A DNA stretch of 14,414 nucleotides from Nitrososphaerales archaeon TH1177 (GTDB lineage: Archaea; Thermoproteota; Nitrososphaeria; Nitrososphaerales; Nitrososphaeraceae), in assembly GCA_014523515.1 (NCBI GenBank), contig JAATVJ010000392.1, forward strand, positions 1-14,414. Direction: 5' to 3'. The translations under genes were made by a program, and so were the position numbers. Below, piece by piece: positions 5,995 through 12,675 of the stretch. The first letter of the stretch is position 1, and every line of letters begins with the position of its first letter. The notes beneath the pieces are model-generated. The model was not told the origin of the DNA. It worked only from the letters and a program-made list of their open reading frames with translations, and did no database searches.

Positions 5995-7857
5995 CTAATT
6001 ACTTTTTTTTCCTTCATCAATATAGAAGATTGATTCATTTTTATTCAATGAAGAACCAGAGATCAGATTTAATACAGAAGTTGTAACATTTCCTCTATCT
6101 GATTCAACTCCTTCGACATTTCCTGCTAGAATTAGATATAATCTGATTCTTGATCCTAATACATCAGATAATTCTTGATTTACTGTAGCTGTATATGGTC
6201 TAAGGGCACCTCGAAATACCTCAGATCTTGCTCTGGACAATCCAGAGATTTTCTTTCCAGAAGGAGAATCAGGACCAAGAATGACTATTATTCCTGTAGA
6301 ATCTTTAAATTTAGCCGGTTGATCAATTGCACCATCAGGTGCCATAAATCGTACTGCTTCTCTAGTTATCAATGCGGGAATATGGATAAAATTATTTACC
6401 AGCCCATCCCATTCTTGTCTAGATAAAGATGATAAATTGCGATTATAATCATAATCACCTGTAAAATGAATAACAGCATCAATATTTCCAAATTTTGTTT
6501 TAGCAGTATTAAAAATTCTCTTTACTTTCTCTTCATCTAAAAGGTCTAATGAATGACTATGAAAATCTTTATAAAATTTCATATCATCAGAATTTCGACT
6601 AAGGATTATTACTTGTTTTACACCAATATCATTTAGTTTGTTTGCAAGGCTAGTGACTCTTTGTACATCTTTTTCTTGTGAGGAAGTTGTTGTAATAACT
6701 ACTACCTTTTCTTTTAAATCTTGTATATTATTACCATCTATAGAAGTTCCAACAATAGGTTTAACAGGATAAAATACTCTATCATTTGGAATAATCCTAC
6801 CATTGATTAATTTACTGATAGTGTCATCTGATAAAGTTAGAACCATCTCCGCTACATCTTCTTGACTCAAAAATTCATTATCTACTATCATTTTACTTGT
6901 ATTATTTTGGATTTTTTCTGCTATTTCCTGAATTTTTATCAACATACCTTCAATCGTTTTATTTAGATCTCCTTGATTGACAGCAGCAGAAGAAGGAGGA
7001 GAAGAAGATCCATCAGATGATACCGCCGATGAACGGGAATTGGATATTTGCTCTGCTATTTTCATAGTACCTTTTGAAAATACCTCGGAAGGCTCTCCTA
7101 AAAGATCTAATCCTTTTGTTGCAGCTAATTCGACCTCTGGCGATTCAAGACCAGGATATCCGCCTATACGTAAAAATTCTGCAGCTGCTTTTGGATAAAC
7201 AGTTTTATAAATTCTATCAGAATGCACCGGTCCTGGATTGGTGGCTACAGACTTTATTCCCTTTTCTACCAACTCCCATGCTAATGCTTCAGCCAATCTA
7301 TTTTTAGCTCCTTGTGCAGCAGTATATGGAGTTCTGAATCTATATGGTCTTTGTTCATATTTATTTTCTTCAGTGAAAAATGTAGCAATTGTTATTATTT
7401 TAGAACCTCTTTCCATTACTTTGAGTCCTTGAACAGATGTCCAAAAAGTTCCGGTAAGATGGATAGCAACACAATCCTTAAAATCTTGAAAGGAAGCATT
7501 AGTAAATGTCTTTACAGGACCAGACACTCCTGCATTATTTACAATAATATCAACCTTACCAAATTCTTGTTTAATAGTTGTGAACATTTCATTAATGCCA
7601 ACTTCATCTGAAACATCAACTCCCGAAAAAGCTCTAACAGTACCTGATGATCCAACTTTTTTAATAATATCCATAAGGATACCAGCTGTTATATCCAATG
7701 GCTCCTTTCTTCTTCCCATTATGATGATACTCGCACCTTCTTCTGCAAATTTTTTAGCAACTGCCTGACCAATTCCTGTTCCACTCCCTGTAATCACAAC
7801 AATTTTATCTGAAAATTTTAAATTTGACGATTTATTAGATGATTCTACCATTGCCAT
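5995..7857 (-). CDS. tandem double SDR protein, malonyl-CoA-reductase-like, degenerate active sites
   Basis: A 620-residue protein made of two short-chain dehydrogenase/reductase (SDR) domains. Domain 1 (about 16-270) keeps the nucleotide-binding motif TGSGTGIG (23-30), a basic GRRKE after strand 2 (NADP-like), NNAG (107-110) and PGPVHSDRI (208-216). Domain 2 (about 380-605) has the Rossmann pattern (KVVVITT, VIILSRN, IDAVIHFTG), but the glycine motif is TTTSSQEKD. The order and phrases such as ATFFTEENKYEQRPYRFRTPY and NPGPVHSDRI recall one half of the bifunctional malonyl-CoA reductase of Chloroflexus, itself tandem SDRs. However, the catalytic set is eroded: Tyr178 remains, the YxxxK lysine is Gln182, the Ser position appears to be Ala158/Thr159, and domain 2 has no YxxxK. 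A disordered Ser-rich linker lies at 271-295. Activity is doubtful. A link to carbon fixation is inference only. Confidence 0.75.
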   Translation of the reverse strand: MAMVESSNKSSNLKFSDKIVVITGSGTGIGQAVAKKFAEEGASIIIMGRRKEPLDITAGILMDIIKKVGSSGTVRAFSGVDVSDEVGINEMFTTIKQEFGKVDIIVNNAGVSGPVKTFTNASFQDFKDCVAIHLTGTFWTSVQGLKVMERGSKIITIATFFTEENKYEQRPYRFRTPYTAAQGAKNRLAEALAWELVEKGIKSVATNPGPVHSDRIYKTVYPKAAAEFLRIGGYPGLESPEVELAATKGLDLLGEPSEVFSKGTMKIAEQISNSRSSAVSSDGSSSPPSSAAVNQGDLNKTIEGMLIKIQEIAEKIQNNTSKMIVDNEFLSQEDVAEMVLTLSDDTISKLINGRIIPNDRVFYPVKPIVGTSIDGNNIQDLKEKVVVITTTSSQEKDVQRVTSLANKLNDIGVKQVIILSRNSDDMKFYKDFHSHSLDLLDEEKVKRIFNTAKTKFGNIDAVIHFTGDYDYNRNLSSLSRQEWDGLVNNFIHIPALITREAVRFMAPDGAIDQPAKFKDSTGIIVILGPDSPSGKKISGLSRARSEVFRGALRPYTATVNQELSDVLGSRIRLYLILAGNVEGVESDRGNVTTSVLNLISGSSLNKNESIFYIDEGKKSN

Positions 7858-7879
7858 TATTATTTTGGCACATTCTATT

Positions 7880-7946
7880 CTACTATATATCTTTTGCTAA
7901 TCTATCAGTTAGTTACCTTTAAGAGAGGATTGTGATTATATATATG
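7880..7946. promoter_or_regulatory. divergent promoter, SDR gene (-) and membrane-anchored sandwich protein (+)
   Basis: On the plus strand, GATTATATATATG (7934-7946) lies 15-27 bases before the ATG at 7961. On the minus strand, AAAGATATATAGTAG (about 7882-7896) lies 25-39 bases before the ATG at 7857. Both fit archaeal TATA boxes with short or absent leaders. Confidence 0.4.
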
Positions 7947-7960
7947 ACTAGCAAAGAAGA

Positions 7961-8533
7961 ATGAGAAAATTAAATAGACTGTATCTATTAGTTCTTTTTA
8001 GTATTATTTTAGGAAATCTTCTTTTAGCATCATCATGCCAGATTTTTATCAAAGATATTTATGCACATCAACTTTTTAATTCTTCAGGACAGAAAATAGG
8101 AAAATATTATGTACAAGTTGCTACAGACCCAGAGATTCCAACAACTGGTGAATATACAAAGATAATGATGAGGATATCTATCACAGATGGTCCAGAAATT
8201 TCCGATGTTCCAATCTCTATTGATATAACAAGAAATGGCCAGGATATTGACAAAATTCCTCGAATTGTAGTAACAAATGGTCATCATGAATTTGACTACA
8301 AGTTTCTAGAACCAGGAAACTATGTTTTCTATGTATATTTACAAGACATCTACTTTAGTGGAAAAACTATAACATATTCATTTAATATCAGTACACTCAA
8401 TCCTTTTGGATATATTTTTTATTCATTGATTAGTTTTGCTGTAGTAACTCCCTTTGTAGTAATGGCAATAATATTCTTTACAAATAGAAGACGAAAGAAG
8501 AAGATTCAGGCAAATAAAAGCGTAGAGAAATAA
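7961..8533 (+). CDS. exported beta-sandwich protein with C-terminal membrane anchor
   Basis: A 190-residue protein of unknown function exposed outside the cell membrane. A signal peptide (about 5-35) ends in IYA followed by HQLF, so cleavage after Ala35 would leave His36 as the mature N-terminus. Residues 36-145 are rich in predicted beta strands (KYYVQVATDP, TKIMMRISITD, VPISIDITRNG, HHEFDYKFLEPGNYVFYVYLQD), a pattern like Ig-fold or YtkA-like sandwich domains. PGNY before an alternating Tyr/Val strand is a typical last-strand signature. A TM helix (about 150-173) and a basic cytoplasmic tail (RRRKKKIQ) complete the topology. It faces the oxidase operon convergently. A mature N-terminal His on a sandwich domain also occurs in copper proteins such as CopC, so a copper role near the oxidase is conceivable but unproven. 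Confidence 0.8.
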   Translation: MRKLNRLYLLVLFSIILGNLLLASSCQIFIKDIYAHQLFNSSGQKIGKYYVQVATDPEIPTTGEYTKIMMRISITDGPEISDVPISIDITRNGQDIDKIPRIVVTNGHHEFDYKFLEPGNYVFYVYLQDIYFSGKTITYSFNISTLNPFGYIFYSLISFAVVTPFVVMAIIFFTNRRRKKKIQANKSVEK

Positions 8534-8625
8534 TTTTTAAATGTAAATAAATCTACGACAAAAGTAAAAAAAACAAATCATTGAATTAAAGAAATTTGAG
8601 AAGAAAAAGCATATAATAGAAGTAT

Positions 8626-8733
8626 ATTATTATCTGCTGCTGCTACTACTACTAATAATAATATAGAAGAGTAGAGTAGAGAGTAAAATCTAAATTCTAT
8701 AATATAAAAGAAAAGAAAAGTGAAGTAAAGAAT
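8626..8733. repeat. triplet repeats and purine-rich tract, probable transcript end of oxidase operon
   Basis: Bases 8634-8661 are runs of CTG, CTA and AAT triplets, followed by GAGTAGAGTAGAGAG (8670-8684) and an A/G tract AAAAGAAAAGAAAAG (8708-8722). Read on the minus strand, the last is a T-rich stretch 12-26 bases after the ctaA stop, suitable as an archaeal terminator. The interval between the convergent genes (8534-8733) holds no ORF that I support. Confidence 0.45.
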
Positions 8734-9201
8734 CTAAGAAATAGTCGACTTTTCCAAGTTTGAAAAAGATTTTTCTTTATCTTGTTGTATTCGCCAGCTA
8801 CCTAAAGTAACTATAACCATCATAGAGAATAAAATTATTCCTATTCCAAGATGTAAAGTTACAAGATGAGCATGGAGACGTTCTATAATTACAAATGCAC
8901 CTAAGGTAATTTGAGCTACTACTGCGGCTCCTGCAATGATAGAAGCAACCTTCATTCCTTTTGGAGCCTGTTTTGATTTCAGTGTGAATATCATTGTAAT
9001 GATTACCATTAATCCTGTAATTGCTGCTATGGTACGATGAAAGTATTCTATTATAAAATCTGCTAATGGAATCAATCCGGCAGGACATAGAGGCCAATCT
9101 GGACATGACAAACCTACACCTGTTGCACTAACATAACCACCAATAAATATTAAAGTAAAAAGTATAGAGAGTGTAGAAAAAGAAAGTATTTTTAAGAGCA
9201 T
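8734..9201 (-). CDS. ctaA: haem A synthase, half-size archaeal CtaA/Cox15
   Basis: Membrane enzyme converting haem O to haem A, the cofactor of A-type oxidases. The protein has 155 residues and four hydrophobic helices (about 7-26, 50-73, 85-106, 113-134), half of the eight-helix bacterial/mitochondrial enzyme, as described for the Aeropyrum pernix form, which is thought to dimerise. Key residues visible: GGYVSATGVGLSCPDWPLCP (21-40) with the extracellular Cys pair C33/C39; EYFHR (52-56) with E52 and haem-ligand candidate H55; and H110, H112 and H117 in RLHAHLVTLHLG. These match the conserved Glu and His of the family. The ATG at 9201 follows the cupredoxin stop by 50 bases on the same strand, so it is probably the last gene of the oxidase operon. 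No CtaB (haem O synthase) is in the window. No clear Shine-Dalgarno is seen. Confidence 0.9.
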   Translation of the reverse strand: MLLKILSFSTLSILFTLIFIGGYVSATGVGLSCPDWPLCPAGLIPLADFIIEYFHRTIAAITGLMVIITMIFTLKSKQAPKGMKVASIIAGAAVVAQITLGAFVIIERLHAHLVTLHLGIGIILFSMMVIVTLGSWRIQQDKEKSFSNLEKSTIS

Positions 9202-9251
9202 GTCTTTTTTTTATCGCTCTCTTTTTTCTCTATTTTTGTTATTTTTATTTT

Positions 9252-9806
9252 TTATTCTACTACCAAAGTACCAGTCATGTATGGATGTACCGTGCAATAA
9301 TATGGATATGTTCCCGCATCAACGTTTGATGTCTCTAGTACTTTGAATTCTCCACCATTTATTATACTTGTATCAAAGATCTTGCCCGAATTTGCATCTG
9401 ATGCACCTTCACCATTTGTAACTGTATGAGGCATCAGATCTACATTGTCAACAAGTATTGTATTGCCCTTTGTAACTGTTAGTTCGTCTGGATCATAGTC
9501 AGGATTACCTTGTGTAACAGCTCCATCCAAAATTGTCAATGTAACATCAGTTTGAGGCTTTTCTGCTGCTGGAGCCTCGGCAGTAGTGGATATTGGAGTA
9601 GGATGAGCGCCCGGTCCCGGAGGAGGGTTAGACAAGTCAAATTCAGGTTTTAGTTTAGATGATGGTGGTGGAGACGTGATCATGTGATCAAAATTAGTTA
9701 CTGCTATGACTGCACCTAGTATCAGAAGGCCCACCAGTATAACTAGACCTTTGGCTAGCCTTCTTGAGGTTGTTCTAATGATGGGGGTCTCGTCGTCTGT
9801 AGTCAT
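9252..9806 (-). CDS. membrane-anchored cupredoxin (plastocyanin-like)
   Basis: Blue-copper electron carrier expected to face outward and pass electrons to the oxidase. It has 184 residues from the ATG at 9806, which carries a good Shine-Dalgarno (GGAGAGGAG, complement of 9811-9819). The frame extends to a TTG at 9821, which is less likely. Residues 20-37 are a single N-terminal TM anchor, 45-85 a Pro/Ala linker, and 86-184 a cupredoxin domain. Type 1 copper ligands are H127 (MPHTVTNG), C171, H174 and M177 (YYCTVHPYM). Its start overlaps the end of the subunit I gene by 32 bases in another frame, implying translational coupling. The last 83 residues are about 78% identical by hand count (65/83) to the C-terminal domain of the subunit II fusion in the same operon, a clear duplication. 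Confidence 0.92.
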   Translation of the reverse strand: MTTDDETPIIRTTSRRLAKGLVILVGLLILGAVIAVTNFDHMITSPPPSSKLKPEFDLSNPPPGPGAHPTPISTTAEAPAAEKPQTDVTLTILDGAVTQGNPDYDPDELTVTKGNTILVDNVDLMPHTVTNGEGASDANSGKIFDTSIINGGEFKVLETSNVDAGTYPYYCTVHPYMTGTLVVE

Positions 9807-11298
9807 AATACTCCTCTCCAATCTTGAATGGATCTCTCATTTCTGCTGCTACTCCTTTCACAGAACTCTTTAGGAAATTGTATACCATTAGAAGATAGGA
9901 AAATCCAACTACCCATGCACCTGTTGTTGCAATTTGGTTCATCGCTATCCATTCTGGCAATGGAATATAATCGAAATACCTTCTGGGCATTCCATATAAT
10001 CCCAATACGTGTTGGGTCATAAACACGAATATTATACCAGTAAATGCAGCTACAAAGTGTATCTTTGCTAGTTTTTCGTTATACATTCTTCCGGTAATTA
10101 ACGGGAACATGTAGTACAAGAATCCTGTAAATGCGAGCGATACTGTACCCATTAGGATCAAGTGGAAGTGTCCCACAACCCAATAGCTATCATGAGTGAT
10201 AAAGTCTAAAGGTAATGCAGTATTTACAACACCACCTGCTCCTGATGCGAAGAATAACAAAATTGATCCTATAGCAAAAAGCATTGGAGCGGCAAATTTG
10301 ATTCTTCCACCCCACATGGTTGCTAGCCAGTTAAAGACATGCATTGATGAAGCTGGCACTGCTGCCAAAGTACCTACCATAAAGACAGTCTTTTCTGTGA
10401 AACTCATACCTGTTGCAAGCATATGATGGGCCCAAGAAGCAAATCCAATAGTGGATAATAGTATAAACGCTATTACACCCGACTGGTAGCTAAATATAGG
10501 CTTCCTAGAGAACTTGGGTATCATTTCATATAACATACCAACACCCGGCAGCAAGAATATGTACACTTCGGGATGGAAGGTAAACCAAAAGAGATGCTGA
10601 TACGCTATCGGATCTCCACCCATTGCAGGGTTAAAGAATCCACTTACACCCAGCCTATCTGTATACAACATGATTAATGCTGCAGCAAAGGTAGGGATAG
10701 CAACTAACACCATAAATGAAATTGATAGTATGGACCAAGCAAATAATGACATTTTCATTATTGGTAAATCTGGATGTTTACACTTGAGAATTGTCACTAT
10801 AAAGTTTACAGAACCAAGTACAGATGATATACCCAAGAGCTTTAAACCAAAGATCCATAACTCGGCCGCAGGTCCCGGTGCACGTATAATCGAATAAGGT
10901 GGATATGCAGTCCAACCCAGATCCGCAAATCCCATCCAGACCATTGCAGCTCCGACAGGTATCATCCAAAATGCTACTGCATTCAATTTAGGCCATGCCA
11001 TATCTTTGTATCTAATTAGAATTGGAATCAAATAATTACCAATACCTGCAGCAAATGGAATAGCCCAAAGGAATAGCATTGTTGTACCATGCACGGTAAA
11101 GAATCTATGAAATGTATTTGGATCTGGAATTATTTGCTGTCCTGGTAAAAATAATTCTGCTCTAATTGCCAAAGCTAAAGCTCCTCCCATCATCAAGAAG
11201 GTTACGGATAAAATAATATACAGTAAACCTATATCTGTATGATGAGTGGAGAAAATTATCTCCCACAATGGACGTGGTTGTTTAACTTCTAGAACCAT
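9775..11298 (-). CDS. coxA: haem-copper oxidase subunit I
   Basis: Catalytic subunit of an A-type terminal oxidase reducing O2 to water and pumping protons. It has 507 residues, normal family length, and about 12 TM helices. Ligands visible: H70 and H379 for low-spin haem, H377 for high-spin haem, and CuB ligands H242, H291 and H292, with Y246 in HPEVY for the His-Tyr crosslink. The D-channel looks intact: D99 in YKDMAWPKLN, N106, and E244 in HPEVY (A1-type). Where bacterial A1 enzymes have the K-channel lysine (PTGIK-[IV]FNW), this protein has PASSMHVFNW, placing H320 before VFNW. R439/R440 match the haem-propionate pair. The ATG at 11298 follows a strong Shine-Dalgarno, GGAGGAGGAAG (complement of 11303-11313). 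Upstream is 184 bases of leader containing a GA tract and a possible 24-codon ORF. Confidence 0.97.
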   Translation of the reverse strand: MVLEVKQPRPLWEIIFSTHHTDIGLLYIILSVTFLMMGGALALAIRAELFLPGQQIIPDPNTFHRFFTVHGTTMLFLWAIPFAAGIGNYLIPILIRYKDMAWPKLNAVAFWMIPVGAAMVWMGFADLGWTAYPPYSIIRAPGPAAELWIFGLKLLGISSVLGSVNFIVTILKCKHPDLPIMKMSLFAWSILSISFMVLVAIPTFAAALIMLYTDRLGVSGFFNPAMGGDPIAYQHLFWFTFHPEVYIFLLPGVGMLYEMIPKFSRKPIFSYQSGVIAFILLSTIGFASWAHHMLATGMSFTEKTVFMVGTLAAVPASSMHVFNWLATMWGGRIKFAAPMLFAIGSILLFFASGAGGVVNTALPLDFITHDSYWVVGHFHLILMGTVSLAFTGFLYYMFPLITGRMYNEKLAKIHFVAAFTGIIFVFMTQHVLGLYGMPRRYFDYIPLPEWIAMNQIATTGAWVVGFSYLLMVYNFLKSSVKGVAAEMRDPFKIGEEYYDYRRRDPHH

Positions 11299-11299
11299 T

Positions 11300-11374
11300 T
11301 TACTTCCTCCTCCATATAATCAGACAACACATTTTACAAATATCTTTATCAATAAAAGTATTTTGTTTATTCAT
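11300..11374 (-). CDS. possible 24-codon leader ORF ending one base before coxA
   Basis: ATG at 11374 opens a 24-codon frame ending in TAA at 11300-11302, one base before the coxA ATG. Its last codons carry coxA's Shine-Dalgarno, so ribosomes translating it would cover or deliver to that site. The peptide contains CKMCC and ends WRRK. A GAGGGTGG sequence lies 7-14 bases before the ATG, a weak Shine-Dalgarno. An ORF this short is common by chance; only its placement is suggestive. The same stretch reads GGATATAAATG, so it could instead be a TATA box for coxA. Confidence 0.25.
   Translation of the reverse strand: MNKQNTFIDKDICKMCCLIIWRRK
11303..11313 (-). promoter_or_regulatory. strong Shine-Dalgarno of coxA
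   Basis: On the minus strand this reads GGAGGAGGAAG, four bases before the coxA ATG at 11298. It fixes the start and shows that this organism uses Shine-Dalgarno sites inside operons while first genes appear leaderless. Confidence 0.75.
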
Positions 11375-11389
11375 TTATATCCACCCTCA

Positions 11390-11475
11390 CTCTCTCTCTC
11401 TCTATCTCTTTCTATCTCTATTTCTCTCTCGCTCTCTTTATCTCTCTCGCTCTCTCTATCTGTCTTTTTTTTCTT
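11390..11475. repeat. 86-bp pyrimidine (mRNA purine, GA-rich) tract between coxB and coxA
   Basis: Nearly pure C/T sequence on the plus strand, made of irregular CTCTCT, TATCTCTTT, CTCTCG and CTATCTG units and ending in T8. In the oxidase transcript it is a GA-rich stretch between the subunit II fusion stop (11483) and the coxA leader. The plus-strand ORF across it is a low-complexity artefact. It may form unusual DNA (polypurine/polypyrimidine), mark an internal promoter or processing site, or be a slippage-prone microsatellite. Confidence 0.8.
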
Positions 11476-11482
11476 ACCCAAC

Positions 11483-12397
11483 TTACTCAACTATCAAACT
11501 CCCCTTCATGTATGGATGTACCATACAATAGTATGGATATGTTCCTGCATCAATGTTTGATGTCTCTAATTCTGCTGATTCTCCTCCCATAATCATGCCG
11601 GTATCAAAGATCTTGGCAGAATTTGGATCTGTTGCACTTTCACCATTTGTAACTGTATGAGGCATAGTATCTACATTATCAACAAGTATTGTATCACCTT
11701 TTTTGACTGTTAGTTCGTCTGGATCATAGTCAGGATTTCCCGTTATTGAAGAACCTTCAAGAATTGTCAATGTAACACCTGCAGCTGCTTGTTGAGCTGA
11801 TTCTCCCTCAGAGGTAGTAGCTGTAGTAGCATTTCCTGATGTGCCAGATGTAGTAGTATCTGCTGAAGGTTGTGTTCCTACTGCAGCTGTCTGCCCAGTG
11901 GATGGTGTTGTTGTTGTTGCTGCTGGTGTTTCTTCAGCTGCACCATCACCTTCTGTTTCTGCAGCTGCAGGAGTGGTACTTGGAGGTTCAACAAATAATT
12001 TTGCTTTCATATTATAATGACTGAATCCACAGTATTCTCTACATTGGATTAGGAACTCACCAGTTTCATCAAACATATTCCATAATGTATTGATTCTTCC
12101 CGGCACTGCATCCATCAATATAGTATAATCAGGCACGTTAAAGTTATGATTTACATCAAGAGAAGAAATTTCAAATCTATAGGGTTTGCCTTGTTCAACA
12201 TGAAGTTCATTTACTTCTTTGGTTCCATCTGCATGCTCAAAACTCCAAAACCATTGTTGTCCCATAACCTTAATGGTTTCAGCCTCAGCTGGAACTTCTT
12301 CTATTATTCTTTCTACATCCCAAGATGCTGCACCTACCCAGATTAAAATTGCAACTACCGCACCTATGTAAACCCACTCATATATAGCATGGGCCAT
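11483..12397 (-). CDS. coxB: COX subunit II (TM2 + CuA domain) fused to C-terminal cupredoxin
   Basis: Electron-entry subunit of the oxidase, 304 residues. Residues 1-25 (YEWVYIGAVVAILIWVGAASW) correspond to the second TM helix of ordinary subunit II; the first is in the preceding gene. Residues 38-136 are the CuA cupredoxin: GQQWFWSFEH (46-55) for electron transfer, H84, then CREYCGFSHYNM with C119, E121, C123, H127 and M130. All CuA ligands are present. Residues 137-205 are a Thr/Ala/Ser-rich linker. Residues 206-304 are an added type 1 copper domain with H247, C291, H294 and M297, very similar to the free cupredoxin encoded after coxA. The fusion places a blue-copper centre next to CuA, as if the soluble donor were tethered. 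The start codon overlaps the previous stop (TAATG). A GGAGG sits 13 bases upstream. Confidence 0.95.
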   Translation of the reverse strand: MAHAIYEWVYIGAVVAILIWVGAASWDVERIIEEVPAEAETIKVMGQQWFWSFEHADGTKEVNELHVEQGKPYRFEISSLDVNHNFNVPDYTILMDAVPGRINTLWNMFDETGEFLIQCREYCGFSHYNMKAKLFVEPPSTTPAAAETEGDGAAEETPAATTTTPSTGQTAAVGTQPSADTTTSGTSGNATTATTSEGESAQQAAAGVTLTILEGSSITGNPDYDPDELTVKKGDTILVDNVDTMPHTVTNGESATDPNSAKIFDTGMIMGGESAELETSNIDAGTYPYYCMVHPYMKGSLIVE

Positions 12398-12675
12398 TAG
12401 ACGCCAGTGTCCTCCTTCGCTGGTTCGGCAAATCTCTGCCTTGGGTGAGACTCCCTATATCTCCAACATATATACACAATGGTAGCAGATACTATTGCAC
12501 CGACAATAAATGCGGCCACCATCAGGCTATAAAATAGGCCCCATACTTCTGCATTTCGATTTAGAAATCCCTCTGCAGGTTCCTGAGCAAAAGCTTGTTC
12601 AAAAAAACTAACATAAAGTATAGTGAAGAGGGGTAAAAAAGCCATTAATAACCAATATTTAGATTGCAATCTCAT
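12397..12675 (-). CDS. N-terminal TM fragment of COX subunit II as a separate gene
   Basis: A 92-residue membrane protein, first gene of the oxidase operon. Residues 1-31 look like a signal peptide ending QAFAQ. About 43-70 form one TM helix (VWGLFYSLMVAAFIVGAIVS), followed by IVYICWRYRESHP, the typical sequence after TM1 of cytochrome c oxidase subunit II, and a polar tail. The next gene begins with what would be TM2, so one normal subunit II is divided into two polypeptides. The stop overlaps the next ATG (TAATG), which suggests coupled translation with roughly equal amounts of both parts. It is unlikely to be a sequencing frameshift because each piece has its own plausible ribosome site: AAGGGAG two bases before the ATG at 12675, and AAGGAGG inside its 3' end. 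The archaeal family name is uncertain. Confidence 0.82.
   Translation of the reverse strand: MRLQSKYWLLMAFLPLFTILYVSFFEQAFAQEPAEGFLNRNAEVWGLFYSLMVAAFIVGAIVSATIVYICWRYRESHPRQRFAEPAKEDTGV

Noticed and set aside
6977..7768. Several plus-strand ORFs antisense to the SDR gene
   Set aside because: All are frame shadows of a clearly coding minus-strand gene; their products show no domain pattern.
8798..9106. Minus-strand ORF inside ctaA in another frame
   Set aside because: It lies wholly within the well-supported ctaA and encodes a Ser/Arg/Tyr/Asn-rich shadow sequence.
11246..11560. Plus-strand ORF with long Ser/Leu alternation
   Set aside because: The SLSLSL product is simply the translation of the CT repeat between coxB and coxA; no real protein features.
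9252..11775. Duplicated cupredoxin DNA as evidence of a mobile element
   Set aside because: No terminal inverted repeats, target duplications or transposase are visible; tandem domain duplication explains the similarity.
12397..12675. Frameshift or sequencing error splitting subunit II
   Set aside because: Both parts have a start, a ribosome site and proper ends, and the junction is a clean TAATG; split genes are a better explanation, although a comparison with relatives would settle it.
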